Origin: Poriferisodalis sp965203655
GTDB taxonomy: Bacteria; Actinomycetota; Acidimicrobiia; Acidimicrobiales; Poriferisodalaceae
Assembly: GCF_965203655.1 (NCBI RefSeq)
Contig: NZ_CBDBDD010000009.1
Location: 248,001 to 312,000, forward strand
Length of the DNA: 64,000 nt
Direction: 5' to 3'
Positions 42,209-51,502 of the stretch are shown here, in pieces. Below the pieces are notes generated by a model. It was given only the letters and a program-made list of their open reading frames with translations, ran no database searches and was not told the DNA's origin. The position numbers were made by a program, and so were the translations under genes. Numbering within the stretch: position 1 is the first letter of the stretch; every line of letters begins with the position of its first letter.

Positions 42209-43324
42209 ATGCGCCTGCTGTGGCACCGCAGCCTCATCGGTCCGCAGCGGGTCATGTGCGTGACGGTGCTGTGCGCGCTTGCTGCTGCGGCGTGCACGTC
42301 AGGGGACCGCGCAGCCGGCACGACGGTGCGACCCACATCGTCGGCAGCCGTCCCAGCAGCGTCAGCACCCGAGACATCGCAGGAGGCCGCACCGTCGACG
42401 AGCGCCTCTGCCTCAGATGGCTGCGTACCGGATGCGGATGTCGTCGGTTCCCATGGCCGCCACCGTCTCGCCTCGGGAGGCAACGAGTACGAGTACCTGC
42501 TCTATGTGCCGGCGTCGGCATCGGGGTCGGCGCCCGCACCGTTGGTCGTGAACTTTCACGGCCTGGGCGGCGACGGACCCGGCCAGGCGGCCTACACGGG
42601 TTACACCGATCTGGCCGATGACGAGGGCTTCGTGGTCGTCCACCCGTCCGGTCTGGGCGACAACGACTGGGGAGGCGTCCGGAGTTGGGAGCTCGCCCAC
42701 AGCGATACCTCGTCGCGTGACGATGTGCAGTTCGTCGGGGATCTGATCGAACGAGTCTCCGAACAAGCGTGCGTCGACGAATCACGCGTCTATGCGACCG
42801 GATTCTCGAACGGGGGCTACTTCAGTGCGTACCTGGCCTGCAAATTGGCAGATCGGATTGCAGCAACGTTCTCTGTCGGCGGCATCAGCCATCCCGAAGG
42901 GTGCCAACCCTCCCGCGCCGTGGCGATGGCAGCCGTTCACGGCACGGACGACGAAGTTGTGCCCTTCGACGACCGCCGAGAATCGGTGTTGTTGCAGGGT
43001 GTGCAGATCGATGACGAGAAGGCCCGGGAGCTCGAAGCGTTCTTCGCGGAGATCATCCCCGACGAGCTCGCGGAGTTCGCAGCTGCATTCGGATGCGCGG
43101 TCGTGACTGAGAGCGAGTTTGACTCCACGACATCGCTCACGAGCTACACCGGCTGCGATGACGGTGTCGAACTGCGCTTCTACGCGGTCGAGGGCCTCGG
43201 CCACGTCTGGCCCGGCTCATCGTGGGGGAAAGGCAACGGCAAGAACGGTGCCGGTTCAGAAGCGGGCATCAGCGCCACCTCGGACGGCTGGGCGTTCATG
43301 AGCCAGTATTCGCTGAACCAATGA
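42209..43324 (+). CDS. Lipoprotein alpha/beta-hydrolase, PHB-depolymerase/feruloyl-esterase-like
   Basis: The 371-residue protein has a lipoprotein signal ending in LCALAAAAC (lipidated Cys29) and a Thr/Ser/Ala-rich linker up to about residue 68. The hydrolase domain shows LVVNFHGLGG (oxyanion loop), nucleophile Ser in GFSNGGYFS, Asp in HGTDDEVVPF and His in EGLGHVWPGSS. It is related to LpqC/poly(3-hydroxybutyrate) depolymerase esterases, so it acts outside the membrane on ester substrates. It starts only 30 bases from the divergent MFS gene. Confidence 0.87.
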   Translation: MRLLWHRSLIGPQRVMCVTVLCALAAAACTSGDRAAGTTVRPTSSAAVPAASAPETSQEAAPSTSASASDGCVPDADVVGSHGRHRLASGGNEYEYLLYVPASASGSAPAPLVVNFHGLGGDGPGQAAYTGYTDLADDEGFVVVHPSGLGDNDWGGVRSWELAHSDTSSRDDVQFVGDLIERVSEQACVDESRVYATGFSNGGYFSAYLACKLADRIAATFSVGGISHPEGCQPSRAVAMAAVHGTDDEVVPFDDRRESVLLQGVQIDDEKARELEAFFAEIIPDELAEFAAAFGCAVVTESEFDSTTSLTSYTGCDDGVELRFYAVEGLGHVWPGSSWGKGNGKNGAGSEAGISATSDGWAFMSQYSLNQ

Positions 43325-43367
43325 GAATGATCAGCAGCAGGGCGTGGGGCAGAAAGCGAGCAGACGC

Positions 43368-44432
43368 ATGGAGATGATGAAGGCGGGTCGGATGGTCGAT
43401 GTGGGTCGCATGGTGTGCGAAGAGATCCCGGTGCCGCCATTGGACGAGGCCTCGTCAGATGCCGCACCATCGTCCCGGCCCGATGCCGCCTTGGGCATGA
43501 CGGCGGTGAACTACGACGTGCTCATCCGCTCGGAGATGGCATCGATCTGCGGCAGTGACCTGCACATGGTGATGATGGGCGCCGGCCTGGCGCATCGTCC
43601 GCCCTGCCCGCATGGCTTCCCAGGCCACGAAGGCATCGGCGTGGTGGTGGAGAGCCGGGCGCCCGGGCTTCCGGAGGGCACGCACGTGCTGACGTTCCCG
43701 AACCCGCCGGTAGGCGAGTGCTTCAACGCCTTCCAGCGGATCAACTCCAGCTACTGCGTGCCGTTGCCGGCCAGCGACGTGCCTCGCTCGCACCTGCTCA
43801 TGGGCCAGCAGCTCGGCACGGTGATCTACGCCATGCGCCAGCACCCACGTGATGTCACCGGCGAGACCGTCATGGTCATGGGCCAAGGCTCGGCGGGGCT
43901 GTTCTTCACCTACCTGCTGAAGCGAGCCGGCGCGGAGCGGGTCATCGTCTCTGACCTGTCACCGACTCGCTTGGCAGTAGCAGAGGCCTACGGCGCGGAC
44001 GAGTGCCTGAATGCCGCCGAGCTCGGCAACGCCGGTGTCATCGAGGCGGTTAAGGACATGACCGATGGCCGCGGCGCCGACTATGTCATCGAGGCGGTCG
44101 GCCGTTCGGACACGTTTCTTGATTCAGTCGAGCTCGTACGCATGGATGGTCAGCTCTTGTGGTTCGGACTGCCGTCGACCGACGACAACATCCATGTGCG
44201 CTTCCAGAAGTTCTTCCGCAAGCGGCTCTCTGCCGCGAGCACCTACGGGGCCCAGGACGAGCCCGGCTCGATGTCATTCCGTCAAGCGCTGCAGCTCATT
44301 GCCTCGGGCGACATCGACGTGTCTCCGCTCCTCAGCCACGTGTTCGACGTGAGCGACATCGGCGACGCCTTCCGGCTGGCCCACGAGCCCCACGACGCCG
44401 GAGCGCTGAAGGTCTCGGTCAGCTTCGACTGA
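43368..44432 (+). CDS. Zinc-dependent alcohol-dehydrogenase-like protein (MDR family)
   Basis: This 354-residue MDR protein has the catalytic zinc residues in SICGSDLHM and GFPGHEGIG, and a Rossmann site in VMGQGSAGLFFTYLLKRAGAERVIVSD. The four-cysteine structural zinc lobe is absent. FGLPSTDDNIHVRF-type C-terminal sequence suggests a sorbitol/threonine-dehydrogenase-like member. Substrate is unknown. ATG 43368 is chosen; a start eight codons earlier is possible. Confidence 0.82.
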   Translation: MEMMKAGRMVDVGRMVCEEIPVPPLDEASSDAAPSSRPDAALGMTAVNYDVLIRSEMASICGSDLHMVMMGAGLAHRPPCPHGFPGHEGIGVVVESRAPGLPEGTHVLTFPNPPVGECFNAFQRINSSYCVPLPASDVPRSHLLMGQQLGTVIYAMRQHPRDVTGETVMVMGQGSAGLFFTYLLKRAGAERVIVSDLSPTRLAVAEAYGADECLNAAELGNAGVIEAVKDMTDGRGADYVIEAVGRSDTFLDSVELVRMDGQLLWFGLPSTDDNIHVRFQKFFRKRLSAASTYGAQDEPGSMSFRQALQLIASGDIDVSPLLSHVFDVSDIGDAFRLAHEPHDAGALKVSVSFD

Positions 44433-44443
44433 CCTTGGCTGGC

Positions 44444-45826
44444 TCAGTCATACGATCGAGTCGGGGATTCCCAGAGCGTTGCAAGGGGGGCTGAGTGGAG
44501 CCGGTCGCCCAAGCTGGCCGCGTGGCGGCCGGTGTGCAGCAGGACGCCGGCGCGGAATGCGCCCGGCTCTGCGCGGTCAAGGCTGTCGCGCAGGGCGGCA
44601 ATGTGACGCAGGTCGGTGGCGCGTGGCGAGGATGTGGCCTTGATTTCGATCGCGACGATGGTGCCGTCGGGCCGCTCCACAATGAGGTCTGCTTCACGAC
44701 CCGCGTTGTCGCGATAGTGGTAGAGCGTCGCACGATCGGCGTGGGCTGCCAGTTGGCGGGCGATCTCGCTCACGGCGAACGTCTCCAGCAGCGAGCCGGT
44801 TGCGGTCGCGGTCGGCGTGCGCAGCGCGGCGGCGTCGACACCGCTCAACGCTGCGGCCAGCCCGCTGTCGGTGAGGTGCAGCTTCGGCCGACGCACGACG
44901 CGTGCCGATCGGTTGCGGGTCCACGACGGCAGTTCGTGGACCAGGAACACCGTGCGCAGCCAGCCCAGATACGACTCCACGGTCGCCCGGTCGGCGCCGA
45001 GTTGCTGCGACCAACGCGTCAGGTTCGCCTCGCTGGCCGTGTTGGCGGCGGTAAGGCGCAGCAGCCGTCCGAGGAGTTCGGAGCGCCGGATGTCGCCGAG
45101 GCTCACGATGTCGCGGCTGATGACCGTCTCGACGTAACTGTCGAACCACTCGGCGCGTCCCGCTGGCGCGAGTTGCTGCACCTCGGGGTAACCGCCGGCA
45201 CACACCATCTCCAAGTAGCCGTCACGGTCGGGCCAGTCGGCCCCCCCGACGGCGAACGATTCCGGCGCGGCAGCGCCCCCTTCGTACCAACGCTCGACGA
45301 CAGATGCTGTGCCGTCGCGATCTTGACCGCTGAGCGTCGCGAAGCGGTTTTCGGCAGATCCCGCACTCGGGTCGCCCCGTCGGCCGTCCGCGGCATCTCG
45401 CGCCGCGGTAGCCAGCTCCAGCTGAGAGAACGGCCACAGTCGCAAGATGACGGCCCGCCCGGCCAGCGATTCGCTGACGGTCGGCACGGTCAGGAAGTTC
45501 GTTGAACCAGTGAGCAAGAAGCGGCCGCGAGTGTCGTTCTCGTCCACGGCGATCTTGATTTCGCGTACCAGTCGATCTCCGCCGAGCTGCACTTCGTCGA
45601 TTACCAGTGGCGGCGCATAGGCGCGCAGGAAGGTGCGCGGATCGGCACGCGCAGCATCGAGCATCTGTTGGTCGTCGAGCGTGATGTACGCGCCGCCGCG
45701 CGCTGCTGCAACGGCACGGGCCAGCGTGGTCTTGCCGCACTGACGGGCACCGTGCAGGATCACGACCCGCGCGTTGTCGAGCGCGTCCGCCAGCCGAGGC
45801 CGCATGTGCCTGTCGACCAGGTCCAT
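44444..45826 (-). CDS. AAA-family ATPase with DUF4143
   Basis: This 460-residue protein has a Walker A LHGARQCGKTTLARA near residue 25, the Walker B-like LVIDEVQLGGD and LLTGSTNFL sensor. The C-terminal half is DUF4143, ending in READLIVERPDGTIVAIEIKAT, a PD-(D/E)xK-like Asp/Glu/Lys arrangement. These stand-alone ATPases are common and often mobile, and their function is not established. It converges on the MDR gene with an 11-base gap. Confidence 0.85.
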   Translation of the reverse strand: MDLVDRHMRPRLADALDNARVVILHGARQCGKTTLARAVAAARGGAYITLDDQQMLDAARADPRTFLRAYAPPLVIDEVQLGGDRLVREIKIAVDENDTRGRFLLTGSTNFLTVPTVSESLAGRAVILRLWPFSQLELATAARDAADGRRGDPSAGSAENRFATLSGQDRDGTASVVERWYEGGAAAPESFAVGGADWPDRDGYLEMVCAGGYPEVQQLAPAGRAEWFDSYVETVISRDIVSLGDIRRSELLGRLLRLTAANTASEANLTRWSQQLGADRATVESYLGWLRTVFLVHELPSWTRNRSARVVRRPKLHLTDSGLAAALSGVDAAALRTPTATATGSLLETFAVSEIARQLAAHADRATLYHYRDNAGREADLIVERPDGTIVAIEIKATSSPRATDLRHIAALRDSLDRAEPGAFRAGVLLHTGRHAASLGDRLHSAPLATLWESPTRSYD

Positions 45827-46079
45827 GCACACGACAATAGCTTCAAATCACAATTACGTCAGAGGTCTCATCCTATTTCTGTATGACCACTAATCCTAAT
45901 TTCGTAATCCTCAGCAGTAGCACTTGAGCACTGAAACGAATGGTGTCGCTGATGTTCGACACCGGGGATCGCGGCTAGGCGCAAAGGCTGCCATTCCTCG
46001 GAAACACTACGAATTCTCAGGAGCGCTACTTTTTCTCATCTCTTGCGCTTCTGATCCCGCCGGGCTGAACCCGATCGGG

Positions 46080-47369
46080 TCAGTTGAGTGCTTCGAGGGC
46101 CCCGACGAGGATGTCGAGTCCCTCGTCGAGCTCGGCTTCGGTCACGTTCAGCATCGGCGTGATGCGGATGACGTTGCCGTACAGGCCTCCCTTGCCCACG
46201 AGCAGGCCGCGTTCCTTGGCGGCTTCCACCACTGCGGTCGACGTCGGGGCGTCGGGTTCGATGCTGCCGGGGTGGCAGAACTCGATGCCCTGCATGAGCC
46301 CCTTGCCGCGCAGCTCAGCGACATGCGGCGACGCATCGCACACCGTCGCCAAGCGAGCCTGCATCTGCGCCCCCCGTGCAGCGGCGTTGGCCTGCAGGTC
46401 GTTCTCGAGCACATAGCGCAAGGTGGCCCGACCCGCAGCGGTCGAGAGGGGGTTGCCGCCGAATGTGGTGAACGACGTGCGGGTGAGGCAGTTCATGAGT
46501 TCAGCACGCGCCACGATCCCGGCCAGCGTGATGCCGTTCCCGACGCCCTTGGCGAAAGTGATCGCGTCGGGTGTGATGCCGTGGGCCTCGTAACCCCAGA
46601 AGTGCTCTCCGGTGCGGCCCCAGCCGGTCTGCACCTCATCGGAGATGAACAGGATTCCCTCCGAGTGCAGCACCTTGCCCAGCGCTCCGAAGAAGCCGTC
46701 CGGAGGCACCGCGAACCCTCCGACGCCCTGGATGGGCTCGGCAATCAGCGCCGAGAACCCCCCTGAGTCGGTCATGTCGATGAGCTGGACGAGGTCCTCC
46801 ACGCAGGCATTGGTGAAGGCATCGTCGTCGAGGTCGCGAAACGGGCTGCGCAGCCGGTAGCCGCCTTGCACGAAGTGCACGTCGAGCCCGCTGTGAGAGG
46901 TGGTGGACCAACCCCGGTGGCTGGTGATGGCCTGGGCGGTGAGCGAGCGGCCGTGGTAGCTGTTGCGCATCGCCAGCACTTGGTTGCTGTTGCGGAAGTT
47001 GGTTGCCAGCAGGATGGCGGTGTCGTTCGCCTCGCTGCCCGAGGTGGTGAAGAGCACCCGGGGATCCGAGATGCCCGATACGGCGGCGACCTCCTCGGCG
47101 AACGAGATCATCTCCTCGTTGAGATACAGCGTCGATGTGTGCATCACCTTGGCTGCCTGGGACTGCACGGCCTGCACCACGGCGGGATTGGAGTGCCCGA
47201 TCATGGTCGTGAGGACCCCGCCAAAGAAGTCCAGGTAGCGGTTGCCCTCGTGGTCGAAGACGTAGCTGCCTTCGCCCCGATCGATCGAGACGGGCTGGGC
47301 GTACAGCGGGCTGATGAAGCTGGGCAGGACGGCCCGGTAGCGCTCCGCGAGATCGGCGGTCGAAGCCAT
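46080..47369 (-). CDS. Class III PLP aminotransferase (alanine-glyoxylate/AGXT2-like)
   Basis: This 429-residue enzyme has LFTTSGSEANDTAILLA, MRNSYHGRSLTAQAIT, LFISDEVQTGWGRTGEHFWG and the PLP lysine in ITFAKGVGNGITLAG. It resembles the AGXT2/beta-alanine group, which can transaminate glyoxylate or beta-amino acids. It is divergent from the FMN hydroxyacid dehydrogenase and near the dimethylglycine-type genes, so glyoxylate/glycine handling is a plausible link. The 45833-46079 gap holds no gene; it is AT-richer at its left end. Confidence 0.87.
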   Translation of the reverse strand: MASTADLAERYRAVLPSFISPLYAQPVSIDRGEGSYVFDHEGNRYLDFFGGVLTTMIGHSNPAVVQAVQSQAAKVMHTSTLYLNEEMISFAEEVAAVSGISDPRVLFTTSGSEANDTAILLATNFRNSNQVLAMRNSYHGRSLTAQAITSHRGWSTTSHSGLDVHFVQGGYRLRSPFRDLDDDAFTNACVEDLVQLIDMTDSGGFSALIAEPIQGVGGFAVPPDGFFGALGKVLHSEGILFISDEVQTGWGRTGEHFWGYEAHGITPDAITFAKGVGNGITLAGIVARAELMNCLTRTSFTTFGGNPLSTAAGRATLRYVLENDLQANAAARGAQMQARLATVCDASPHVAELRGKGLMQGIEFCHPGSIEPDAPTSTAVVEAAKERGLLVGKGGLYGNVIRITPMLNVTEAELDEGLDILVGALEALN

Positions 47370-47508
47370 GTCGGCTCACTTTCGCTTCGTTCAGAAAAAT
47401 CGGATGCCCGAACCGCAGCCTCCGGCGCATACGGAACGGGCACGTGGAAGTTCGAGCACATCGTAGAGTTCGTGGGCACCCTGAGCGGCCAGCGGAGGGA
47501 GGCATGCC

Positions 47509-48747
47509 ATGGCAGGTCTGACCAAATGGGTCACGCAGGCTTTCGAGACCGCCCGCAGCGTTATGCAGTTCGGCGAGTTCGAACGCGATGCCGACAAGAG
47601 GCACCTGATCCGCGCCGCCGACGTGTCTGACCTGCGGCGTATGGCCAAACGCCGGATGCCGGTCGGCTGCTTCGACTACATCGACGGGGCAGCGGAGGAC
47701 GAGGTCAGCGCTGAGCGCAGCGTCTCCGCGTATCACCGCTGGCAGTTCCGGCCTCGAGTGCTGCGGGACGTCACCGATGTGGACATCTCGGGCAGGGTCC
47801 TGGGCCAAGAAGTACCGATCCCGCTCGTGATCGCACCGACCGGCTTTGACCGCATCGCCCACTCTCAAGGAGAGCTGGCTGTGGCCCGCGCCGCCGAGCG
47901 CGCCGGCATCCCGTACTCGCTGTCGACCATGGGGACGCGCTCGGTCGAGGAGGTCGCTGACGTCTGCGACGGCAGGAAGTTCTTCCAGGTGTACGTCTGG
48001 CGTGACCGCGAACTGATGGCTGATCTGCTGAAGCGCTCGGCGGCAGTCGGCTACGAGGCGATCATGATCACGGTCGACACTGCAGTGCTGGGACGCCGCG
48101 AGCGCGACGTCCGGCACGGCTTCAGCCTTCCCCCCAAGCTAGGCCCCGACACGATCATCGACGGATTGCTGCATCCGCGCTGGCTCCTGGACTTCCTCAG
48201 CAACGAACCGATCAAGTTCTCGAATTGCGAAGGCGCGGCCGGCGGCGACGGCGGCGACGCGGTGGCCCTGGCCGACTACATCAACAGCCAGTTCGATCCG
48301 TCGCTGTCATGGGACGACATCGAGTGGTTCCGCGATCGCTGGGACGGCCCGGTGATGCTCAAGGGGGTGCTGTCGCCCGACGACGCCAAGATCGCTGCCG
48401 ACATGGAGCTCGACGCCGTCATTGTGTCGAATCACGGCGGACGCCAGCTCGACGGGGCGCCTGCGCCGGTGGAGTGCGTGCCTGCAATCCGCGAAGCCGT
48501 CGGCGACCGGTGCGAGGTCATCTGTGATGGCGGCATCCGGCGCGGCAGCGACATCGTGAAAGCGCTGGCACTGGGTGCTGACTCAGCCATGATCGGCCGG
48601 GCGTACCTGTATGCCCTTGGTGCCGCGGGCGAGACCGGTGTCGACTGGGTGCTCAACTACTTCGTCGAGGGGATGACCCGCACGATGCGCCTGAACGGCG
48701 TGCGTTCCACTGCGGACCTGACCCCCGACTTGCTCGAACGCGTCTGA
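47509..48747 (+). CDS. FMN-dependent alpha-hydroxy acid dehydrogenase
   Basis: The 412-residue TIM-barrel protein has FDYIDGAAEDEVS, VIAPTGFDRIAH, FFQVYVWRDRELM, VIVSNHGGRQLDGAPAP (catalytic His and Arg) and ICDGGIRRGSDIVKALALGA. The family oxidises L-lactate, glycolate or mandelate; the mycofactocin-linked MftD is a close relation. GGAGG is six bases ahead of the ATG. The next gene follows after ten bases, so glycolate or glyoxylate use alongside N-methyl amino acid oxidation is an attractive but unproven idea. Confidence 0.87.
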   Translation: MAGLTKWVTQAFETARSVMQFGEFERDADKRHLIRAADVSDLRRMAKRRMPVGCFDYIDGAAEDEVSAERSVSAYHRWQFRPRVLRDVTDVDISGRVLGQEVPIPLVIAPTGFDRIAHSQGELAVARAAERAGIPYSLSTMGTRSVEEVADVCDGRKFFQVYVWRDRELMADLLKRSAAVGYEAIMITVDTAVLGRRERDVRHGFSLPPKLGPDTIIDGLLHPRWLLDFLSNEPIKFSNCEGAAGGDGGDAVALADYINSQFDPSLSWDDIEWFRDRWDGPVMLKGVLSPDDAKIAADMELDAVIVSNHGGRQLDGAPAPVECVPAIREAVGDRCEVICDGGIRRGSDIVKALALGADSAMIGRAYLYALGAAGETGVDWVLNYFVEGMTRTMRLNGVRSTADLTPDLLERV

Positions 48748-48757
48748 GGCGGCACTG

Positions 48758-51352
48758 ATGGCAGAAAAGACTTCACCCGGGCGCGCCCTTGGCGATCGCA
48801 CGATCCCGGATCGTGCCGGGCCCAATCGCACGATCCCAGATCGTGCCGAAGTGGTCGTCGTGGGCGGCGGGATCGTTGGGTGCGCCGTTGCGTACCACTT
48901 GGTGCGTCGGGGCATCACCGACGTGCTGCTGCTGGAGCAGAACCAGCTCACGGCGGGCACCACATGGCACGCCGCCGGTCTCGCGGCGCAGCTCAAGGCG
49001 ACGTACAGCCTCACCAAGCTCGCCACCTATTCGGTGCGCCTGTTCGAGGCACTGGAAGACGAGACGGGCCAGGCCACCGGTTTCCGTGCGCCGGGTTCGA
49101 TCTCGGTGGCGTCTGACGCCGAGCGTTGGGAGGAGATCCTGCGGGGCGCGTCGATGGGGGCCACTGTCGGCGTCGAATCTCGCCAGATCGACATGGACGA
49201 GCTCACTGAGATGTGGCCGCTGATGCGCACAGACGACTTGGTAGGAGCGTTGTACCTGCCAGACGACGGCTTGGTCTCGCCGGTGGACGCCACGATGGCG
49301 CTCGCCAAGGGCGCACGTGCGCACGGCTGCCGGATCATCGAGGGAGTCGCGGTCACCGGGCTCGAGACCCGCAACGGTGCCATCTGCGGCGTCCGGACTG
49401 AGTTGACACCCGGCGCCGCGAGCGGCACCGGTGACGCCGCTGGGGGCGACCACCTCATCGAAACCGAGACGGTGGTGCTGGCCACCGGCATGTGGACCCG
49501 CCACCTCGCCGCACAGATCGGCGTGAACGTCCCGTTGCAGGCGTGCGAGCACTTCTACGTGGTCACCGAGCCGCTCGAAGGCCTCGACACCTCCACGCCC
49601 ATCGTGCGCGACCCCACGAACTACACGTACTTCAAGGAAGAGACCGGCAAGCTCATGGTCGGCTTCTTCGAGCCGGAAGCCAAGGTGTGGCGCCTCGACG
49701 GCATTCCCCGCGACTTCAAGTTCGGGACGCTGCCGGAAGACTGGGACCACGTCGGGCCGGTGTTCGAGCGCTCCTGCCATCGGGTGCCTGCGCTGGCCGA
49801 CTGCGGCGTGCAGCTGTTTTTCAACGGCCCCGAATCGTTCACTCCCGACGGCACCTACTACCTCGGCGAAGCGCCCGAGATCGACGGCTGTTTCGTGGCG
49901 GCCGGCTTCAACTCCGTTGGCATCCAGTCCGCGGGGGGAGCCGGTTGGGTGCTGGCCGACTGGATCGCCGATCGGCACCCGCCGATGGACCTCTCAGCGG
50001 TCGACATCCGGCGTGCCATGCCATTCCAGGCCGACAACGGCTACCTGGCCGAGCGCATCAGCGAGAGTCTCGGGCTGCTGTATGCGATGCACTGGCCGTT
50101 CTTCCAGTACACGAGCGCTCGTGACCAGCGGCGCTCGGCGCTGCACGACGCGATGGATGCGGCCGGGGCGGTCTTCGGCGAGACGGCCGGCTGGGAGCGG
50201 GCCAACTGGTTCGCCGAGCCGGGCCAGGAGCGCGAGTACCGCTACAGCTACGGCAAGCAGAACTGGTTCAAGAACTCCGGGCGTGAGTGCGACGCCGTGC
50301 GCAACGGCGTTGCCGTGTTCGACCAGTCGTCATTCGCCAAGTTCACGGTGCGCGGCCCCGACGCGCTCGACGTGCTCGACACGTTGAGCGTGGCGTCGGT
50401 GGACGTGCCTGCGGGGCGCGCGGTGTACACGCAGTGGTGCAACGAGCGAGGCGGCATCGAGGCCGACCTGACGGTCACCCGGCTGGGCGACGATGAATTC
50501 TGGGTGGTCACCTCGGCTGCCTGCCAGACCCGCGATTGGGCGTGGCTGCGGCGCCACTGCCGAGATCGTGACGTGGACATCGCCGACGTCACCGATGAGT
50601 GGGCAGTGCTCGGGCTGATGGGGCCGCACTCTCGAGATCTGCTCAGCCGAGTCACCGACGCCGCGCTCGACAACGAGTCGTTCGGCTTCGGCGCTGCGCA
50701 GCACATCGAGGTGGCGGCCTCGGCTGGCCCGATTGCGGTGCTGGCCGTGCGCATGAGCTACGTGGGGGAACTCGGCTGGGAGCTGTATGTGCCCAACGCC
50801 GAGGCAGTCGCGGTCTACGAAGCACTGCGCGACGCCGCCGCAGCCGCGGACGGGCTGGAGCTGGCACACGCCGGCTACCACGCCATGAACACGCTGCGGC
50901 TGGAGTGCGGCTACCGCCACTGGGGGCACGACATCAGCGACGAGGACACGCCGCTGGAGGCCGGCCTCGGTTTCGCGATCGCGTGGGACAAGCCGTGCGA
51001 CTTCATCGGCCGCGCCGCACTGGAGGCACAGCGCCACGAGCCCCGCACACACCGCCTCATCCAGTTCCGACTCGACGACCCCGACGTGCTGGCCTACCAC
51101 GACGAGCCGATCCGCCGCGACGGCGAGCTCGTCGGCCGGGTCACGTCGGCCATGTGGAGCTACACCGAGGATCGCTGCCTGGCGATGGGCTACGTGACGC
51201 ACCCGACCGCGGCCGACCCCGAGCCGCAGGCCGTCACCAAGGCCTGGCTCGACGCCGGCAGCTTCGACATCGAGATCGCCGGCCGCCGCATCGCCGCCAC
51301 GCCCTCGATCCGCAGCTTCTACGACCCCACCAACCAACGCGTCCGCCTGTAG
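48758..51352 (+). CDS. Dimethylglycine/sarcosine dehydrogenase-like FAD-GcvT fusion, copy 1
   Basis: The 864-residue protein has a FAD domain (VVVVGGGIVGCAVAYHL near residue 31; AGTTWHAAGL with the His that binds FAD covalently in the family), an FAO_M domain near 400-470, then a folate-binding GcvT domain to the end (FDQSSFAKFTVRGPDAL, MSYVGELGWELYVPN, GAGLGFAI-like GLGFAIAWDK). Such enzymes remove an N-methyl group as formaldehyde and pass it to tetrahydrofolate. The first 28 residues carry a duplicated RTIPDRA encoded by the palindromic repeats at 48798-48846. Candidate substrates are dimethylglycine and sarcosine. Confidence 0.87.
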   Translation: MAEKTSPGRALGDRTIPDRAGPNRTIPDRAEVVVVGGGIVGCAVAYHLVRRGITDVLLLEQNQLTAGTTWHAAGLAAQLKATYSLTKLATYSVRLFEALEDETGQATGFRAPGSISVASDAERWEEILRGASMGATVGVESRQIDMDELTEMWPLMRTDDLVGALYLPDDGLVSPVDATMALAKGARAHGCRIIEGVAVTGLETRNGAICGVRTELTPGAASGTGDAAGGDHLIETETVVLATGMWTRHLAAQIGVNVPLQACEHFYVVTEPLEGLDTSTPIVRDPTNYTYFKEETGKLMVGFFEPEAKVWRLDGIPRDFKFGTLPEDWDHVGPVFERSCHRVPALADCGVQLFFNGPESFTPDGTYYLGEAPEIDGCFVAAGFNSVGIQSAGGAGWVLADWIADRHPPMDLSAVDIRRAMPFQADNGYLAERISESLGLLYAMHWPFFQYTSARDQRRSALHDAMDAAGAVFGETAGWERANWFAEPGQEREYRYSYGKQNWFKNSGRECDAVRNGVAVFDQSSFAKFTVRGPDALDVLDTLSVASVDVPAGRAVYTQWCNERGGIEADLTVTRLGDDEFWVVTSAACQTRDWAWLRRHCRDRDVDIADVTDEWAVLGLMGPHSRDLLSRVTDAALDNESFGFGAAQHIEVAASAGPIAVLAVRMSYVGELGWELYVPNAEAVAVYEALRDAAAAADGLELAHAGYHAMNTLRLECGYRHWGHDISDEDTPLEAGLGFAIAWDKPCDFIGRAALEAQRHEPRTHRLIQFRLDDPDVLAYHDEPIRRDGELVGRVTSAMWSYTEDRCLAMGYVTHPTAADPEPQAVTKAWLDAGSFDIEIAGRRIAATPSIRSFYDPTNQRVRL
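48798..48846. repeat. Two 19-base palindromes exactly 30 bases apart
   Basis: GCACGATCC-C-GGATCGTGC (48798-48816) and GCACGATC-CCA-GATCGTGC (48828-48846) are near-identical dyads on a 30-base period, about three DNA turns. They lie in the 5' end of the FAD-GcvT gene. They could be an operator pair for a downstream internal promoter or 5' hairpins in the transcript. The 30-base unit keeps the reading frame. Confidence 0.65.
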
Positions 51353-51502
51353 CCGCGAATGCGCGCAGTGGTGCGCGGAGTGGTGGTAATTTGCGCGCAC
51401 CACATCGGCATGCCGCGGGGTCGGAACCGGGGGGTTCGGCTCACGTCTGGCCTGGACACATGGGGACCTGTGTATGTCTGAGCAGGCCCGGCATCACTGA
51501 GC

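Noticed and set aside
46065..46083. Palindrome CTGAACCCGATCGGGTCAG at the end of the class III aminotransferase gene
   Set aside because: It overlaps the stop codon, is short with no loop, and GATC-centred dyads are common in this DNA.
48798..48846. Two repeats with a spacer considered as a CRISPR seed
   Set aside because: Only two units, palindromic, with an 11-base spacer, inside a reading frame and with no cas genes.
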